From positions 62,001-126,000 of the forward strand of contig CAMHSB010000001.1 of NCBI GenBank assembly GCA_946187695.1: 64,000 bases of DNA, read 5' to 3'. This DNA comes from an uncultured Bacteroidales bacterium (GTDB lineage Bacteria; Bacteroidota; Bacteroidia; Bacteroidales; Paludibacteraceae). Position numbers and translations under genes: made by a program. Under the pieces are notes generated by a model. The model saw only the letters and a program-made list of their open reading frames with translations. It did not search any database and had not been told where the DNA came from. Shown here one piece after another: positions 52,777 to 61,766 of this stretch (the stretch's first letter is position 1; each line of letters starts with the position of its first letter).

Positions 52777-55700
52777 TTATTTGATTTGGGTTCCTCGTAT
52801 ATCGTACATCCGTCCTTCGCGCAGAATATAAATCTGCCCGTCTCGCAGCACCTTTGTACACCGCACATCGTTGCTGTGCACATCCTCGATGCCTGTAGTC
52901 GTTCCACTCTCACCGAGTGTGCGGAACGAGCCGGAACGGCTGTCCAGAATGCCGCCTTGTTCGCCTGACGCTGTCAGCGTGTACCAGTAGGTCGTGCCCG
53001 GCGACAGGTCTTCTATTCGATGGCTGAACTCCGTCTGCCATAGGGCTACAGAAGGAATAGCTGAATACTGATAACTGATGGCTGACGGCTGATTCCGTGC
53101 CGGCATATGCGAGAAGTCAATCGCCAGAACCGTACCCTTGGCATCAAAGAGAATGGTACACAGTTTGACGGTATGCGCCTCGTCCGCCCAGATGGTCAAC
53201 GAATAGCCCGTTGCGCCGTCCACTTTCGGCCAGGTGAAGAACGCACTCTCCTCTTCCGGCTCCACCGTAACCGGCTCACGGAAGGTTACAGGCTCCTCGC
53301 GCTGCGCCGTATAGCGGAAGGACATCGTATAATTGAGAGCTCCTCCAGCAGAAACATTCGCATAGTAAGCCTCCAGCGGTCGCGCCAGCCAGTCTTCGTT
53401 CGTGAAAACAGAAGCCAGGGTAGCCTCGGCAACACTATACGTTTGCGGAGAAAGAAGGCTGTATTGGCTCATCGGCGAGCCGTAAGAGAAGGACCATGCC
53501 TCGGCATCAACCAAACCGTCGCAGGTTATCTGACGGGCGGAACGGGAAACGATATTGCCGTCTTCGTCAAAAGTATAGTGTTTCTGTTTGTTCCCGCGGT
53601 AAGTGGGAGCGGCGCACACCCATTCCGGCTCCTGCCATACGGAGCGGAAAGACATATACCAGTCTTTCTCTCCCGGCTCATAGAGATACTCATATTGCTC
53701 GGCGGGCACGATTCCGGTGCTGTCTGCGGAAGCCGCATAGTTGGTCAAAGTCACCAGACGGCCCTCGCTGTCCGATATATGTTCGCCACTGTTGGCAAAA
53801 GCAAACTTGCTCCACACCTCTGTCTCTTTGTTATAGCCCGACCATGTGATAGCAGCTACGCACTCGCCGGTCTGCTCACTGTAGAAATAAATCTTCTTGG
53901 TGTCCGGCACACTGTCTTTGTACGCTACATGAACAGCTACACGCCCCTCTGCATCGTAGCTGAAGGCATTATGTATCTGCGTCACAGGAGTCATGCTTCC
54001 GTCATTATACGTGCGCGTCTCCAGCAGCCATCCGTCCGCATTGTATGTTTTGAAGGTGTGGCTGTATGTCCTCGTGCCGACTAAACGCATCTCATGCAGC
54101 GGAGCATGAATGGTGTCTGCTCCTGACAAACGGTTGTGCCAATCCACTCCGAGATTAGAGTATCTCCATGAACTGTAATTGCTCTGGGTGGGATCATCGG
54201 AATCAATTCCATAGTCCGTCCATGTATCAGCCAGCGAATAACTGTGACGCTTGGCAATGACAGCTTTCCCGTCTTCTTCAGGGAAATATTCATAGACGAA
54301 ATAGCGCACAAGCTTCCACTCCCCGCAGAAGGCATAGCGGTACAACGTATCTATGCGTCCTTGCGCATCATAATGACGTTTGTTGTAGATACCGTTCACA
54401 TTCACGTGCGTTATGGGTAAATAATGCGATACGCAGTTCACAAAATAGCCCAGGTAATTACCCTCACGGTCATAATACGTATAGTCCTCGCAGTCATAGG
54501 GATGAATGGTTTCTTTAGAATAGATATCCGCTGTGTCATACATGCTCCATGCCACACGCTGGCAGACATACCGTTGCTCGTCCTCGTCCCAACGGTGGAA
54601 CAGGTAATAATCTCTATCGGTTTTTGTGTTGTTGTTTTGGGTGGTGGCAGAGATAGCAGACACGGGCTCACCGGTCATGTCGAACGTCACTACATACTTG
54701 CTACTCTCCGTTATTTCCCATTTCATCGAGGAAATATCAAACTTCTCTGTGGTGCTCTCGCTGTCCCAGCCGTTGCTGTATTTCTTGGAAGTCGTCCGCG
54801 TGCTGTCTTTGGTATTCACGCTCATCGACCATGTATATTCGTCCGTCACCAGTTTCTCTTTGGTCAGATACCATGTATCTATGAAACCATGGGTATATTC
54901 TTTTTCGTCAACTACGGTATTATCGTCCGCATACACATATTCCTTGAGTGAATAGGTTCCCCATTCAGGGCTATATCGCTTGTAAGAATATTTGGTTCCC
55001 TCCCATTCCACAGAGTCCGTATAAGGAACTTCCACTTGCGCGGAATCACCTGCCAGCAATATATTGAATCGCTCATCATAACGATACCACTGGTGCTTCT
55101 CCAAATAAACGGTATCGTACCTGATGGTTATATACTCTATATAGTTACCATTGGGTACAGTTATATATATCCTAAGCACCTTCGGATAAAGCTCATCTTT
55201 ATAGAGCAAATGCGCCTTTTTAGCGTCTGCCGTCTCTTCTATCATCCATTGCTCTTCATTGTAGATTTGCTCGATTCCATCGGTAGTAATCGTTTTCTTG
55301 GCATAGATGGTTTGATTGATGGAAGAGTCATACAGACGCTGCTCGCGGGTAATCTTCGAATGCTGCTCCCCCTCCGCATCAACCGGCCATGCACGCGACT
55401 CTTTGATCTCCAATACACTGTCGCCGCCCAAATAGGTCACGTCTTTCATAGCATAATACGTCGGAACGGAGTCTTCCGTCCAGCGCTCCGTCAGTTCGTA
55501 GGTTCCGGTTTGGATACCATATTTGTTATAGCGGGTGCTTTTCGTCACGCGGGACGGTTTTTTATTGTACGGTTTGATATTTATCTCCGATTTCATCGAT
55601 AAAATATGGTCTTTGTATTGCTCCGTGCGGATAGGGCTCTGCAACTCCCAGACCACAGGGAGATACGAATATACGGCGGTATTCAGAAACCTCATTTCCG

Positions 55701-56373
55701 TACTGCTGCTGTCGGTCTGAATCAGCACATTGCGGTCATACGTCTCATAGGGAAGCTTGTTGTAATCGGCAATGGAAAACTCGCCGCTTTCTTTATAATC
55801 CTCCAGAAATTTATTCAAGGAGTCATAGTCTATATAATGCCTTGTGTAGTCATAATTACGTATCTGGCGGAGGAGATTGCCCTCTTCGTCATATACATTG
55901 CGGTAGGTGTCATAAGCGTAATCTTCGTATTCCATGGCTGCTATGACGGTATCTTTGAAAGGATCAATCTGCGGAATGCTATCTACGAAACGAACCTTAT
56001 TGCCCCCTTTGTGCAGACGGAGATTATAGACTTTCTCCCTGTGCTTGCCGTCCGGACCGAGTTGGTCATAATCGGTTTTAGAGATGCGGTTGGAAACCTC
56101 TATCGTATCCGCAATACGGTCCACTTGCGGATACCGAACCACGCTGAAGGATGAGTCGGTGTAGAAAAAGCGCACCAGAGAACCGCTGTAAATGAGGTCC
56201 CCGTAATCCGATACCAATTTCTTGTCATAGGTAGAGACCATCTCGTCCAGCCGCCACGCATACTTGTCCGTGGAGATCGTTTGACCGCCTTGGGCTTCTT
56301 GCGCGTACACGCATGTTCCTTCTAATAACATTCCTGCTACCAACAGCAGGCCCAAAATGAAGCTCTTTTTCAT
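52777..56373 (-). CDS. Large YD-repeat-like surface protein with sorting-like tail
   Basis: A 1198-residue exported protein (signal MKKSFILGLLLVAGMLLEGTCVYAQ). The long body is beta-rich and aromatic, with many short units of the type YDEEGNLLRQIRNYDY, YDAEGRVAVHVAYKD and FDEDGNIVSRSARQ. These resemble the Y-D-x-x-G-x-L core of YD/RHS repeats, though irregular. Near 1010-1130 is a fibronectin-III-like module containing a heptamer-encoded NQPSAISYQYSAI insert. The tail GQIYILREGRMYDIRG is nearly that of the 56394 gene. The ATG at 56373 opens the signal peptide. Second gene of the operon. Function unknown. Confidence 0.8.
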   Translation of the reverse strand: MKKSFILGLLLVAGMLLEGTCVYAQEAQGGQTISTDKYAWRLDEMVSTYDKKLVSDYGDLIYSGSLVRFFYTDSSFSVVRYPQVDRIADTIEVSNRISKTDYDQLGPDGKHREKVYNLRLHKGGNKVRFVDSIPQIDPFKDTVIAAMEYEDYAYDTYRNVYDEEGNLLRQIRNYDYTRHYIDYDSLNKFLEDYKESGEFSIADYNKLPYETYDRNVLIQTDSSSTEMRFLNTAVYSYLPVVWELQSPIRTEQYKDHILSMKSEINIKPYNKKPSRVTKSTRYNKYGIQTGTYELTERWTEDSVPTYYAMKDVTYLGGDSVLEIKESRAWPVDAEGEQHSKITREQRLYDSSINQTIYAKKTITTDGIEQIYNEEQWMIEETADAKKAHLLYKDELYPKVLRIYITVPNGNYIEYITIRYDTVYLEKHQWYRYDERFNILLAGDSAQVEVPYTDSVEWEGTKYSYKRYSPEWGTYSLKEYVYADDNTVVDEKEYTHGFIDTWYLTKEKLVTDEYTWSMSVNTKDSTRTTSKKYSNGWDSESTTEKFDISSMKWEITESSKYVVTFDMTGEPVSAISATTQNNNTKTDRDYYLFHRWDEDEQRYVCQRVAWSMYDTADIYSKETIHPYDCEDYTYYDREGNYLGYFVNCVSHYLPITHVNVNGIYNKRHYDAQGRIDTLYRYAFCGEWKLVRYFVYEYFPEEDGKAVIAKRHSYSLADTWTDYGIDSDDPTQSNYSSWRYSNLGVDWHNRLSGADTIHAPLHEMRLVGTRTYSHTFKTYNADGWLLETRTYNDGSMTPVTQIHNAFSYDAEGRVAVHVAYKDSVPDTKKIYFYSEQTGECVAAITWSGYNKETEVWSKFAFANSGEHISDSEGRLVTLTNYAASADSTGIVPAEQYEYLYEPGEKDWYMSFRSVWQEPEWVCAAPTYRGNKQKHYTFDEDGNIVSRSARQITCDGLVDAEAWSFSYGSPMSQYSLLSPQTYSVAEATLASVFTNEDWLARPLEAYYANVSAGGALNYTMSFRYTAQREEPVTFREPVTVEPEEESAFFTWPKVDGATGYSLTIWADEAHTVKLCTILFDAKGTVLAIDFSHMPARNQPSAISYQYSAIPSVALWQTEFSHRIEDLSPGTTYWYTLTASGEQGGILDSRSGSFRTLGESGTTTGIEDVHSNDVRCTKVLRDGQIYILREGRMYDIRGTQIK
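53057..53091. repeat. Five heptamers of type ATAACTG inside the YD-like gene
   Basis: ATAGCTG, AATACTG, ATAACTG, ATGGCTG and ACGGCTG. In frame on the minus strand, they encode QPSAISYQYSAI in the fibronectin-like module. Confidence 0.85.
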
Positions 56374-56384
56374 AATTATATAGG

Positions 56385-56413
56385 ATTTACCAATTACCAA
56401 TCACCAATCATCC
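56385..56413. repeat. Four heptamer-like units at the end of the 56394 gene
   Basis: ATTTACC, AATTACC, AATCACC and AATCATCC. They encode the last residues IGDW and the stop of the LRR protein, then run into the gap before the next gene. Confidence 0.85.
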
Positions 56414-58643
56414 TTCCTCGTACATCGTACATCCGTCCTTCGCGCATCAGATAGATTTGTCCGTTTATCACTACCTTGGTCCTTAGGCCTTGGTCACTTA
56501 GTCCTTGGTCACTTGGTCCTTCCTCTACTCCTGTCGGCGTACCGGCTCCGGCTGTGGCAAACGAACCGGAGGTCTGGAAAAGCTCGGTATCTTGGGCATC
56601 ATAAGCCCCCATTGTGTACCAATAGTGAGTGTTCTCGTCCAAACCGTTGTAACGGAACGAGAAGGTACCAGCGGTATTCATCGCCCGACGTACAGGTGCG
56701 TGCTTGGAGAAGTCGATCTCAACGAGTTGTCCCATGGAGTTGAACGTCAGCGTACATATCTTCTCCGTACGCTCTTCATTCGCCCAGATGATGAGTGTGT
56801 AGTAGCTGGCACCGTCCACGGCCGGCCATGTGAACTGCACGCTGTGCTCGTCGGGTTGCGTCTCTACTTCCGGCTCTTTTTCCGGCAGCTCCAGAAGTGT
56901 ACTGTCCACTTGGATGTTAAAGCCGTTCCAGATGCTATTAGCACGATAGATCTCCGCAAGCGAGTCACAAGGTACTAAAAGCACCGTTTGTGCTTGGTTA
57001 AGAAGATTGAAAGGATTGCCCTGAGTTGCCGGAACCGACATCATCGGCGCTACAATCGTGTCTATCACCGCCGAAACATCGTTACCCAAGTAATAGCCGC
57101 CGAACAACTCGTTCTCTATTTGACTCAGACCTTTCGGCAATACCAACTTACGAAGATTCACCGCTCTGAGCGAAGAAGAACGCAAGGTGTTTACTTCTTC
57201 CGGTAGCACGAACTCCTCTCCGTCATGCTTGCACGGATAGAGCGCCAACGCCGTCGTGTCTGCCGAATAGAGAACGCCGTCTATCGCACGGAAGTGCGCG
57301 TTGGCTTTCGGCATCCGGATATACCAGAGTGCGGGACATTTATGAAAAGCATAAGCGCCTATCTCTCTGAGACTGTCGCCTATCTCAATAATTTCCAGAT
57401 TATTGCAGATTCGGAATTGTCCTTTACCGATCATGGGACTGTTGATGACCGCTTTCTTGAGTTTCGGACTGTCGGCAAATACCTGTTCACCCATCTGTTT
57501 AAGCGAGGAAGGTATCGTTACCTGCTCCATGGCATAAGAGCGTAAGAATGCCTCGTCGCCTATTTCTTCCACCGTTTCAGGTATAACATAATGTCTGTTG
57601 CTGTCATACTTCCCAAGGCTGTTGGCCTCGAAAGCGTATTCGCCGATAGAGCGCACTTTGGTCATGGTCAGATCAACAGCGGAAACAGAGAAAGCATCCG
57701 CAGCGATATGAACGACACTTTCCGGCAAAGTGAAAGCGCCATTTATTGCCGCCGGACAACATATTACGGTATCCATGTTGATAGTCATAAGCATGTTGTT
57801 CCATGTAGTGTAGTGCGTGTTGCCTTCAGCAACGGAGATTTTCCGCAATGAGCCGCCAAAAATCGCCCCGGGAGTAACATATTCCAACGAAGCCGGTAGA
57901 TGGAGCGTTTTAATGACAGCATTGAGACTGAACATCAGTCCGTAGTGTTCAATACGCTTCACGCCTTCCGGGATGGTAAGGCTCGTAATTTGTGTACAGC
58001 CGTAGAATGCACTCTTGTAAATCACCTGAATGCCCGCAGGTATCGTATAGGCACCTTGGTAACTATCCGGCATCAGCACAAACAGACTGTCGTTGTAAAT
58101 CGGATCTTGAAGCGCAGGTAGGATATAGAAGGACCACGATGTCAGCGACTTCACCGAATTAGCAAGGTGTACACGTTGCAAATTGGGCATCTGCTCAAAC
58201 GAACGTTGCTCAATATAAGTCACGCCTTCCGGCACGCGGAACTCAATGAGTCCTGCCTTCAAGAACGCCTCAAAAGGAATCTCTGTGATCGTACTGTCCG
58301 GAATGATACACGATGTAAGATTCGTGCATTCCAGGAATGCTTCTCGCCCTAAATTACGCAGGGTTTGTGGCAATACAATGGATGTCAGTTGATTGCATCC
58401 AGAAAATGCAGCGTTAGCCATACCCGTAACTGCGTAATTCGCGCCCTCGTACGTCACGGTGTCATTAATAACAATGTCACCAACAGCGGTAGTTTTACTC
58501 TGTACCGCAATTTGTGCCGTCATAGCTGTAGTGTCCAGCGTATAATAAACGCTGTCAATGAAAACTCGTTGTGCGTACATGCACGTTCCTTTTAATAACA
58601 TAATTGCTACAAAAAGCAGACAAATTTGATTTTTCTTTTCCAT
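56394..58643 (-). CDS. BspA-like leucine-rich-repeat surface protein, first gene of the surface operon
   Basis: A 749-residue exported protein (signal MEKKNQICLLFVAIMLLKGTCMYAQ). Residues about 60-560 are BspA-type LRR units (IVLPQTLRNLGREAFLECTNL, IPAGIQVIYKSAFYGCTQI, VEEIGDEAFLRSYAMEQ). A fibronectin-III-like module follows (about 595-700), then a heptamer-encoded GPSDQGLSDQGL linker and the tail GQIYLMREGRMYDVRGR. It appears lengthened at the very end by a second heptamer tract (IGDW). The start at 58643 is preferred; 58652 is also in frame. Its promoter faces that of the adjacent TPR regulator, which may control it. Confidence 0.87.
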   Translation of the reverse strand: MEKKNQICLLFVAIMLLKGTCMYAQRVFIDSVYYTLDTTAMTAQIAVQSKTTAVGDIVINDTVTYEGANYAVTGMANAAFSGCNQLTSIVLPQTLRNLGREAFLECTNLTSCIIPDSTITEIPFEAFLKAGLIEFRVPEGVTYIEQRSFEQMPNLQRVHLANSVKSLTSWSFYILPALQDPIYNDSLFVLMPDSYQGAYTIPAGIQVIYKSAFYGCTQITSLTIPEGVKRIEHYGLMFSLNAVIKTLHLPASLEYVTPGAIFGGSLRKISVAEGNTHYTTWNNMLMTINMDTVICCPAAINGAFTLPESVVHIAADAFSVSAVDLTMTKVRSIGEYAFEANSLGKYDSNRHYVIPETVEEIGDEAFLRSYAMEQVTIPSSLKQMGEQVFADSPKLKKAVINSPMIGKGQFRICNNLEIIEIGDSLREIGAYAFHKCPALWYIRMPKANAHFRAIDGVLYSADTTALALYPCKHDGEEFVLPEEVNTLRSSSLRAVNLRKLVLPKGLSQIENELFGGYYLGNDVSAVIDTIVAPMMSVPATQGNPFNLLNQAQTVLLVPCDSLAEIYRANSIWNGFNIQVDSTLLELPEKEPEVETQPDEHSVQFTWPAVDGASYYTLIIWANEERTEKICTLTFNSMGQLVEIDFSKHAPVRRAMNTAGTFSFRYNGLDENTHYWYTMGAYDAQDTELFQTSGSFATAGAGTPTGVEEGPSDQGLSDQGLRTKVVINGQIYLMREGRMYDVRGRMIGDW
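56475..56518. repeat. Six 7/8-base units CTTGGTC inside the LRR gene
   Basis: CTTGGTC, CTTAGGC, CTTGGTCA, CTTAGTC, CTTGGTCA and CTTGGTC. On the minus strand they encode the SDQGLSDQGL linker just before the tail. Confidence 0.88.
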
Positions 58644-58645
58644 AA

Positions 58646-58677
58646 TTTGCATATGTTAAAAAGTTTTACTAATTTTG
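58646..58677 (+). promoter_or_regulatory. Promoter of the TPR regulator, facing the surface-operon promoter
   Basis: TTTG at 58646-58649 and TAATTTTG at 58670-58677 with a 20-base spacer. Its transcript would start near 58684 and run through the leftward promoter. The leader is about 125 bases. Confidence 0.7.
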
Positions 58678-58706
58678 CGACGTGATTTATGTTTTGAAAT
58701 CCGGTG

Positions 58707-58738
58707 CAAAGGTACTGCTTTTTTCTGATATGTGCAAA
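58707..58738 (-). promoter_or_regulatory. Promoter of the surface-protein operon
   Basis: Minus-strand -7 TACCTTTG (58714-58707) and -33 TTTG (58738-58735) with a 20-base spacer. The transcript would start near 58700 and run through the rightward promoter. Confidence 0.8.
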
Positions 58739-58808
58739 TTTAGCAGTTGTACGAGCAGTGTTTTGCATGTTTTGTAAATTATTGTAAATAAGCAAATTAT
58801 ATTTTTAT

Positions 58809-60251
58809 ATGAAAAATAAAGTTGTACGCGTATATTTTTTATGCCTTTTGGGCTTGACTTTTTGTTGGCAGAGTTGCCATTCGGGGTCTCAAAACACCCG
58901 AAATCAGTTGCATGAGGCAGAAGAATTATACCAACAAGGTATCTCTTCTAACAGCAGTAGTCAGTACGAAAGTTCTACCGCCTATTTAAAGCAAGCGGAG
59001 GAGATTCTGGTGGATCTTCCGCAGTCGGCGCAAAGAGATCAGTTGTTAGGCCTGACTTGGTTTCGTTTAGGCAACACCTCGGAAAGCGAGATGCTGTACG
59101 ACATCGCGCAAAATTATTACCGCAAAGCTATCCCGATGTTAGATCCCGATAGTAATGCAGTTTATTTAGCCTGTGCCTACCGTGACATCGCACGTACGAT
59201 GGCTATAGCGGGCAGCAAACAAGACAGTGCGCTTTGGTATTTTGCGCAAGCAGAGCGGTATGCGCGCGCAGCCAACAGTCCTTTGCTCTTACTCGATATA
59301 GATGCCTATCGCTACCAACTCTGCTATCCGGACAGCGTAGACCACCGCCTGGCGGTCTGCAAGCAGCTGGCAGAAGAGTACCACATTCCTACGCGTTATT
59401 CGGAGATCGTCGAACTGCTCTTGGCGCAACACGCTACGGACTCTGCCGCCTATTATCTGGAGCACTTACAACCTACCGACTCTGCCTACGCCTATTGGTT
59501 CGAACAAAGTTATGCGTATCTGAACAGCAAGATCCTCCGTCAACGCGGACAAGCCGACACGGCCTACAGCGTGTTGTTGGATTTGTATGATCGCAAGATA
59601 GACGAGCTGCAGCGCGACGCGGGCGCACGCACGTACGCGCTTTCCTTACATTATGATGTCGCACGCGAGCAACAACGCGCCGAAGAGGCACAACGTGAAC
59701 GACAATGGCAACGCAAGATCTCGTTTGTGCTGGTACTATTGTTAGCGGTCGTTCTGGTGCTGTTTATCGTCCTTTGGAGGTATTGGCAGCAACGACGTCG
59801 TGAACAAGCAAGACAGTTAGAGGCCTTGCGGGACAAGTACGTACAGCAGTTACAATTGGCGTTGGAACGGCTTCAGCAGAAAGTAAACCTCACCCGCGAG
59901 ATAGAGATGCAGCGAATGCGCGGCAACGAAGTAGAGTTCCCGAAATGGCTGCAGACCTACCGCGATGAGCAACTGACGATGAGCAAAGAGAGTCTGGACG
60001 AACTGATTGCTTCGATTGATAAAGCCTTAGATGGCGCCATCAGTCGCTTGCGCGCGGAGTATCCGGAACTGACCGAATCGGATATGCAGTTCGCTATTCT
60101 ATCCATCATCGGTGCCTCCGACAACGATATGTCTATCGTGCTGAACGTACAAAAACAAACAATCTACCATAGAAGGCAGATCGTCCGTAAACATATCAAC
60201 TCAGAGATAGAGGATATTGATGCGTGGCTGCGCACTTACGTGCTGCGTTAA
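58809..60251 (+). CDS. Membrane-spanning TPR regulator with LuxR-like HTH
   Basis: A 480-residue paralogue of the 31154 regulator. A lipoprotein-like signal (FCWQSC) precedes TPR helices outside (about 30-290; QLHEAEELYQQGISS, YDIAQNYYRKAIPML, ALWYFAQAERYARAA). A transmembrane helix follows (FVLVLLLAVVLVLFIVLW, about 305-324), then a long basic coiled coil (about 330-390). The C-terminal helix-turn-helix reads LTESDMQFAILSIIGASDNDMS, then NVQKQTIYHRRQIVRKHIN. The divergent surface operon is the obvious candidate target (inference). Confidence 0.8.
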   Translation: MKNKVVRVYFLCLLGLTFCWQSCHSGSQNTRNQLHEAEELYQQGISSNSSSQYESSTAYLKQAEEILVDLPQSAQRDQLLGLTWFRLGNTSESEMLYDIAQNYYRKAIPMLDPDSNAVYLACAYRDIARTMAIAGSKQDSALWYFAQAERYARAANSPLLLLDIDAYRYQLCYPDSVDHRLAVCKQLAEEYHIPTRYSEIVELLLAQHATDSAAYYLEHLQPTDSAYAYWFEQSYAYLNSKILRQRGQADTAYSVLLDLYDRKIDELQRDAGARTYALSLHYDVAREQQRAEEAQRERQWQRKISFVLVLLLAVVLVLFIVLWRYWQQRRREQARQLEALRDKYVQQLQLALERLQQKVNLTREIEMQRMRGNEVEFPKWLQTYRDEQLTMSKESLDELIASIDKALDGAISRLRAEYPELTESDMQFAILSIIGASDNDMSIVLNVQKQTIYHRRQIVRKHINSEIEDIDAWLRTYVLR

Positions 60252-60256
60252 GAGCG

Positions 60257-60769
60257 TTAGCGGAGGGAGGAGAGTTTGCGGATTTGGTCGATTTGGCGTT
60301 TGTCGTCAGCCTCGCGGAGGGCTTGGCGTTTGTCGTAGGTATGTTTACCCTGGCAGAGGGCAATCTCCATTTTTGCCAGTCCTTTCTCATTGATAAAGAG
60401 GCACAGGGGGATGATGGTCTTACCGGTGTCCTTGGTAGCTTTCTCGAGTTTGCGTATCTCGCGTCGCTGGAGTAGCAGCTTGCGGTCACGTTTGACCTCA
60501 TGGTTGGCGTAGGAGCCGAAGCGGTACTCGGCTATATGCATCTGCTTGACGTACATCTCGCCGTGCTCGACGGCACAATAGGCGTCCACGAGGGATGCTT
60601 TGCCCTCGCGGATGGACTTGATCTCGGTGCCGAAGAGTTGCATCCCCGCCGTATAGCGGTCAAGGATGATGTACTCAAACTTCGCCTTCTTGTTCAGGAT
60701 CTGTATGTTGCTCTTTAACTTCAACTTTCTTGTATTTTTTCTGTCTTTGTTCCCATCTGTCTCGTGCAT
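60257..60769 (-). CDS. smpB: SsrA-binding protein SmpB
   Basis: Binds tmRNA for rescue of stalled ribosomes. The core ([40 protein letters not shown] in pieces, [51 protein letters not shown]) is typical SmpB, with the C-terminal basic tail. The ATG at 60769 gives 170 residues and a 95-base overlap with the CNNM gene. A TTG at 60724 would give 155 residues starting (M)[13 protein letters not shown], closer to the usual family start, so the true start is uncertain. Confidence 0.93.
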   Translation of the reverse strand: MHETDGNKDRKNTRKLKLKSNIQILNKKAKFEYIILDRYTAGMQLFGTEIKSIREGKASLVDAYCAVEHGEMYVKQMHIAEYRFGSYANHEVKRDRKLLLQRREIRKLEKATKDTGKTIIPLCLFINEKGLAKMEIALCQGKHTYDKRQALREADDKRQIDQIRKLSSLR

Positions 60770-61763
60770 ACTGCTGCATGTCGATGACGGTATCGTTCTC
60801 GTCGATGATCTCGAGTCCGAAGATGGTCTCGATGATATCTTCGAGGGTGAGGATGCCGACGAACATGCCGTACTCGTCTATGATCTGTGCGATCTGGCTC
60901 TTCTGCTTGAGCATGGAGTCGAAGATGACGCCGAGTGTGAGGTCCTGATCGAAAGCGGGCAGGGCTCTTTTGATGCCTCCGAGGGTCTTGCGGAAATGGT
61001 CCTCGGTGAGTTCCTCGAGGGCGTCGTTACGGAGGACGTAGCCGGTGATATACTCGGGTGCCTCGGGTTTATAGAGGGGTATACGGGAGAAATGGTCGTA
61101 CTCATCGTTATCGTAATAAGCGCGGAGGGTCATGTTCTCGGGGGCTATCTTCGCCACGACGCGCGGAGTCATGACATCGTAGGCATGGATCGAGTCGAGT
61201 CGCATGAGGTTGGTGAAGATCTTATTCTCATCCTCATCGACGACGCCCTCTTCCTCGCCCACGTTGACCATAGCGAGCACCTCCTCGCGGGAGACAGTAG
61301 GATCATCCTCGTTATCGGGGAAAGCCTTGGTGATGAGTTCGACGAGGAGGACGAAGGGATATAATATAAAGATGAGCGCGCGTATCGTGCGCGCGGTAAA
61401 GCCCATGAGCTGGCGCCAATAGGTGGTACCGATGACCTTAGGAATGATCTCGGAGAAGATGAGGATGAGGAGGGTGGTGATGACAGACATGAGTCCGAAC
61501 CACTTGGATCCGAAGACGGCTGTGACCTGCATACCGACACCTGCTGCACCGATGGTGTTGGCGATGGTGTTGAGGGAGAGGATGGCAGCGAGGGGACGAC
61601 TGGTGTCGTCCTTATAGGCTTTCATGAGCTTCGCGGGCGCATATCCTTCTTCTTCGCGTAAGTTGATATAGCTGTAGGTGGTAGTCATGAGCACCGATTC
61701 CAATACCGAGCAGAGGAAACTGATGCCCATCGCACCGAATAAAAACAAAAGCAGTAGTTCCAT
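60675..61763 (-). CDS. CNNM/CBS-domain membrane protein (CorC-like)
   Basis: A 362-residue inner-membrane protein. The N-terminal CNNM (DUF21) domain has three to four helices ([55 protein letters not shown]). A CBS pair follows (about 195-330; [21 protein letters not shown] and [17 protein letters not shown]). It lacks the C-terminal CorC/HlyC domain and ends in a charged tail. Family members are linked to Mg or Co efflux. It lies between the barrel gene and smpB; the overlap with smpB suggests coupled translation. Confidence 0.9.
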   Translation of the reverse strand: MELLLLFLFGAMGISFLCSVLESVLMTTTYSYINLREEEGYAPAKLMKAYKDDTSRPLAAILSLNTIANTIGAAGVGMQVTAVFGSKWFGLMSVITTLLILIFSEIIPKVIGTTYWRQLMGFTARTIRALIFILYPFVLLVELITKAFPDNEDDPTVSREEVLAMVNVGEEEGVVDEDENKIFTNLMRLDSIHAYDVMTPRVVAKIAPENMTLRAYYDNDEYDHFSRIPLYKPEAPEYITGYVLRNDALEELTEDHFRKTLGGIKRALPAFDQDLTLGVIFDSMLKQKSQIAQIIDEYGMFVGILTLEDIIETIFGLEIIDENDTVIDMQQYARDRWEQRQKKYKKVEVKEQHTDPEQEGEV

Positions 61764-61766
61764 AGA

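Noticed and set aside
2348-56518. CRISPR-like arrays among the short repeats
   Set aside because: Units are 7-8 bases with no spacers, several lie inside coding frames, and there are no cas genes.
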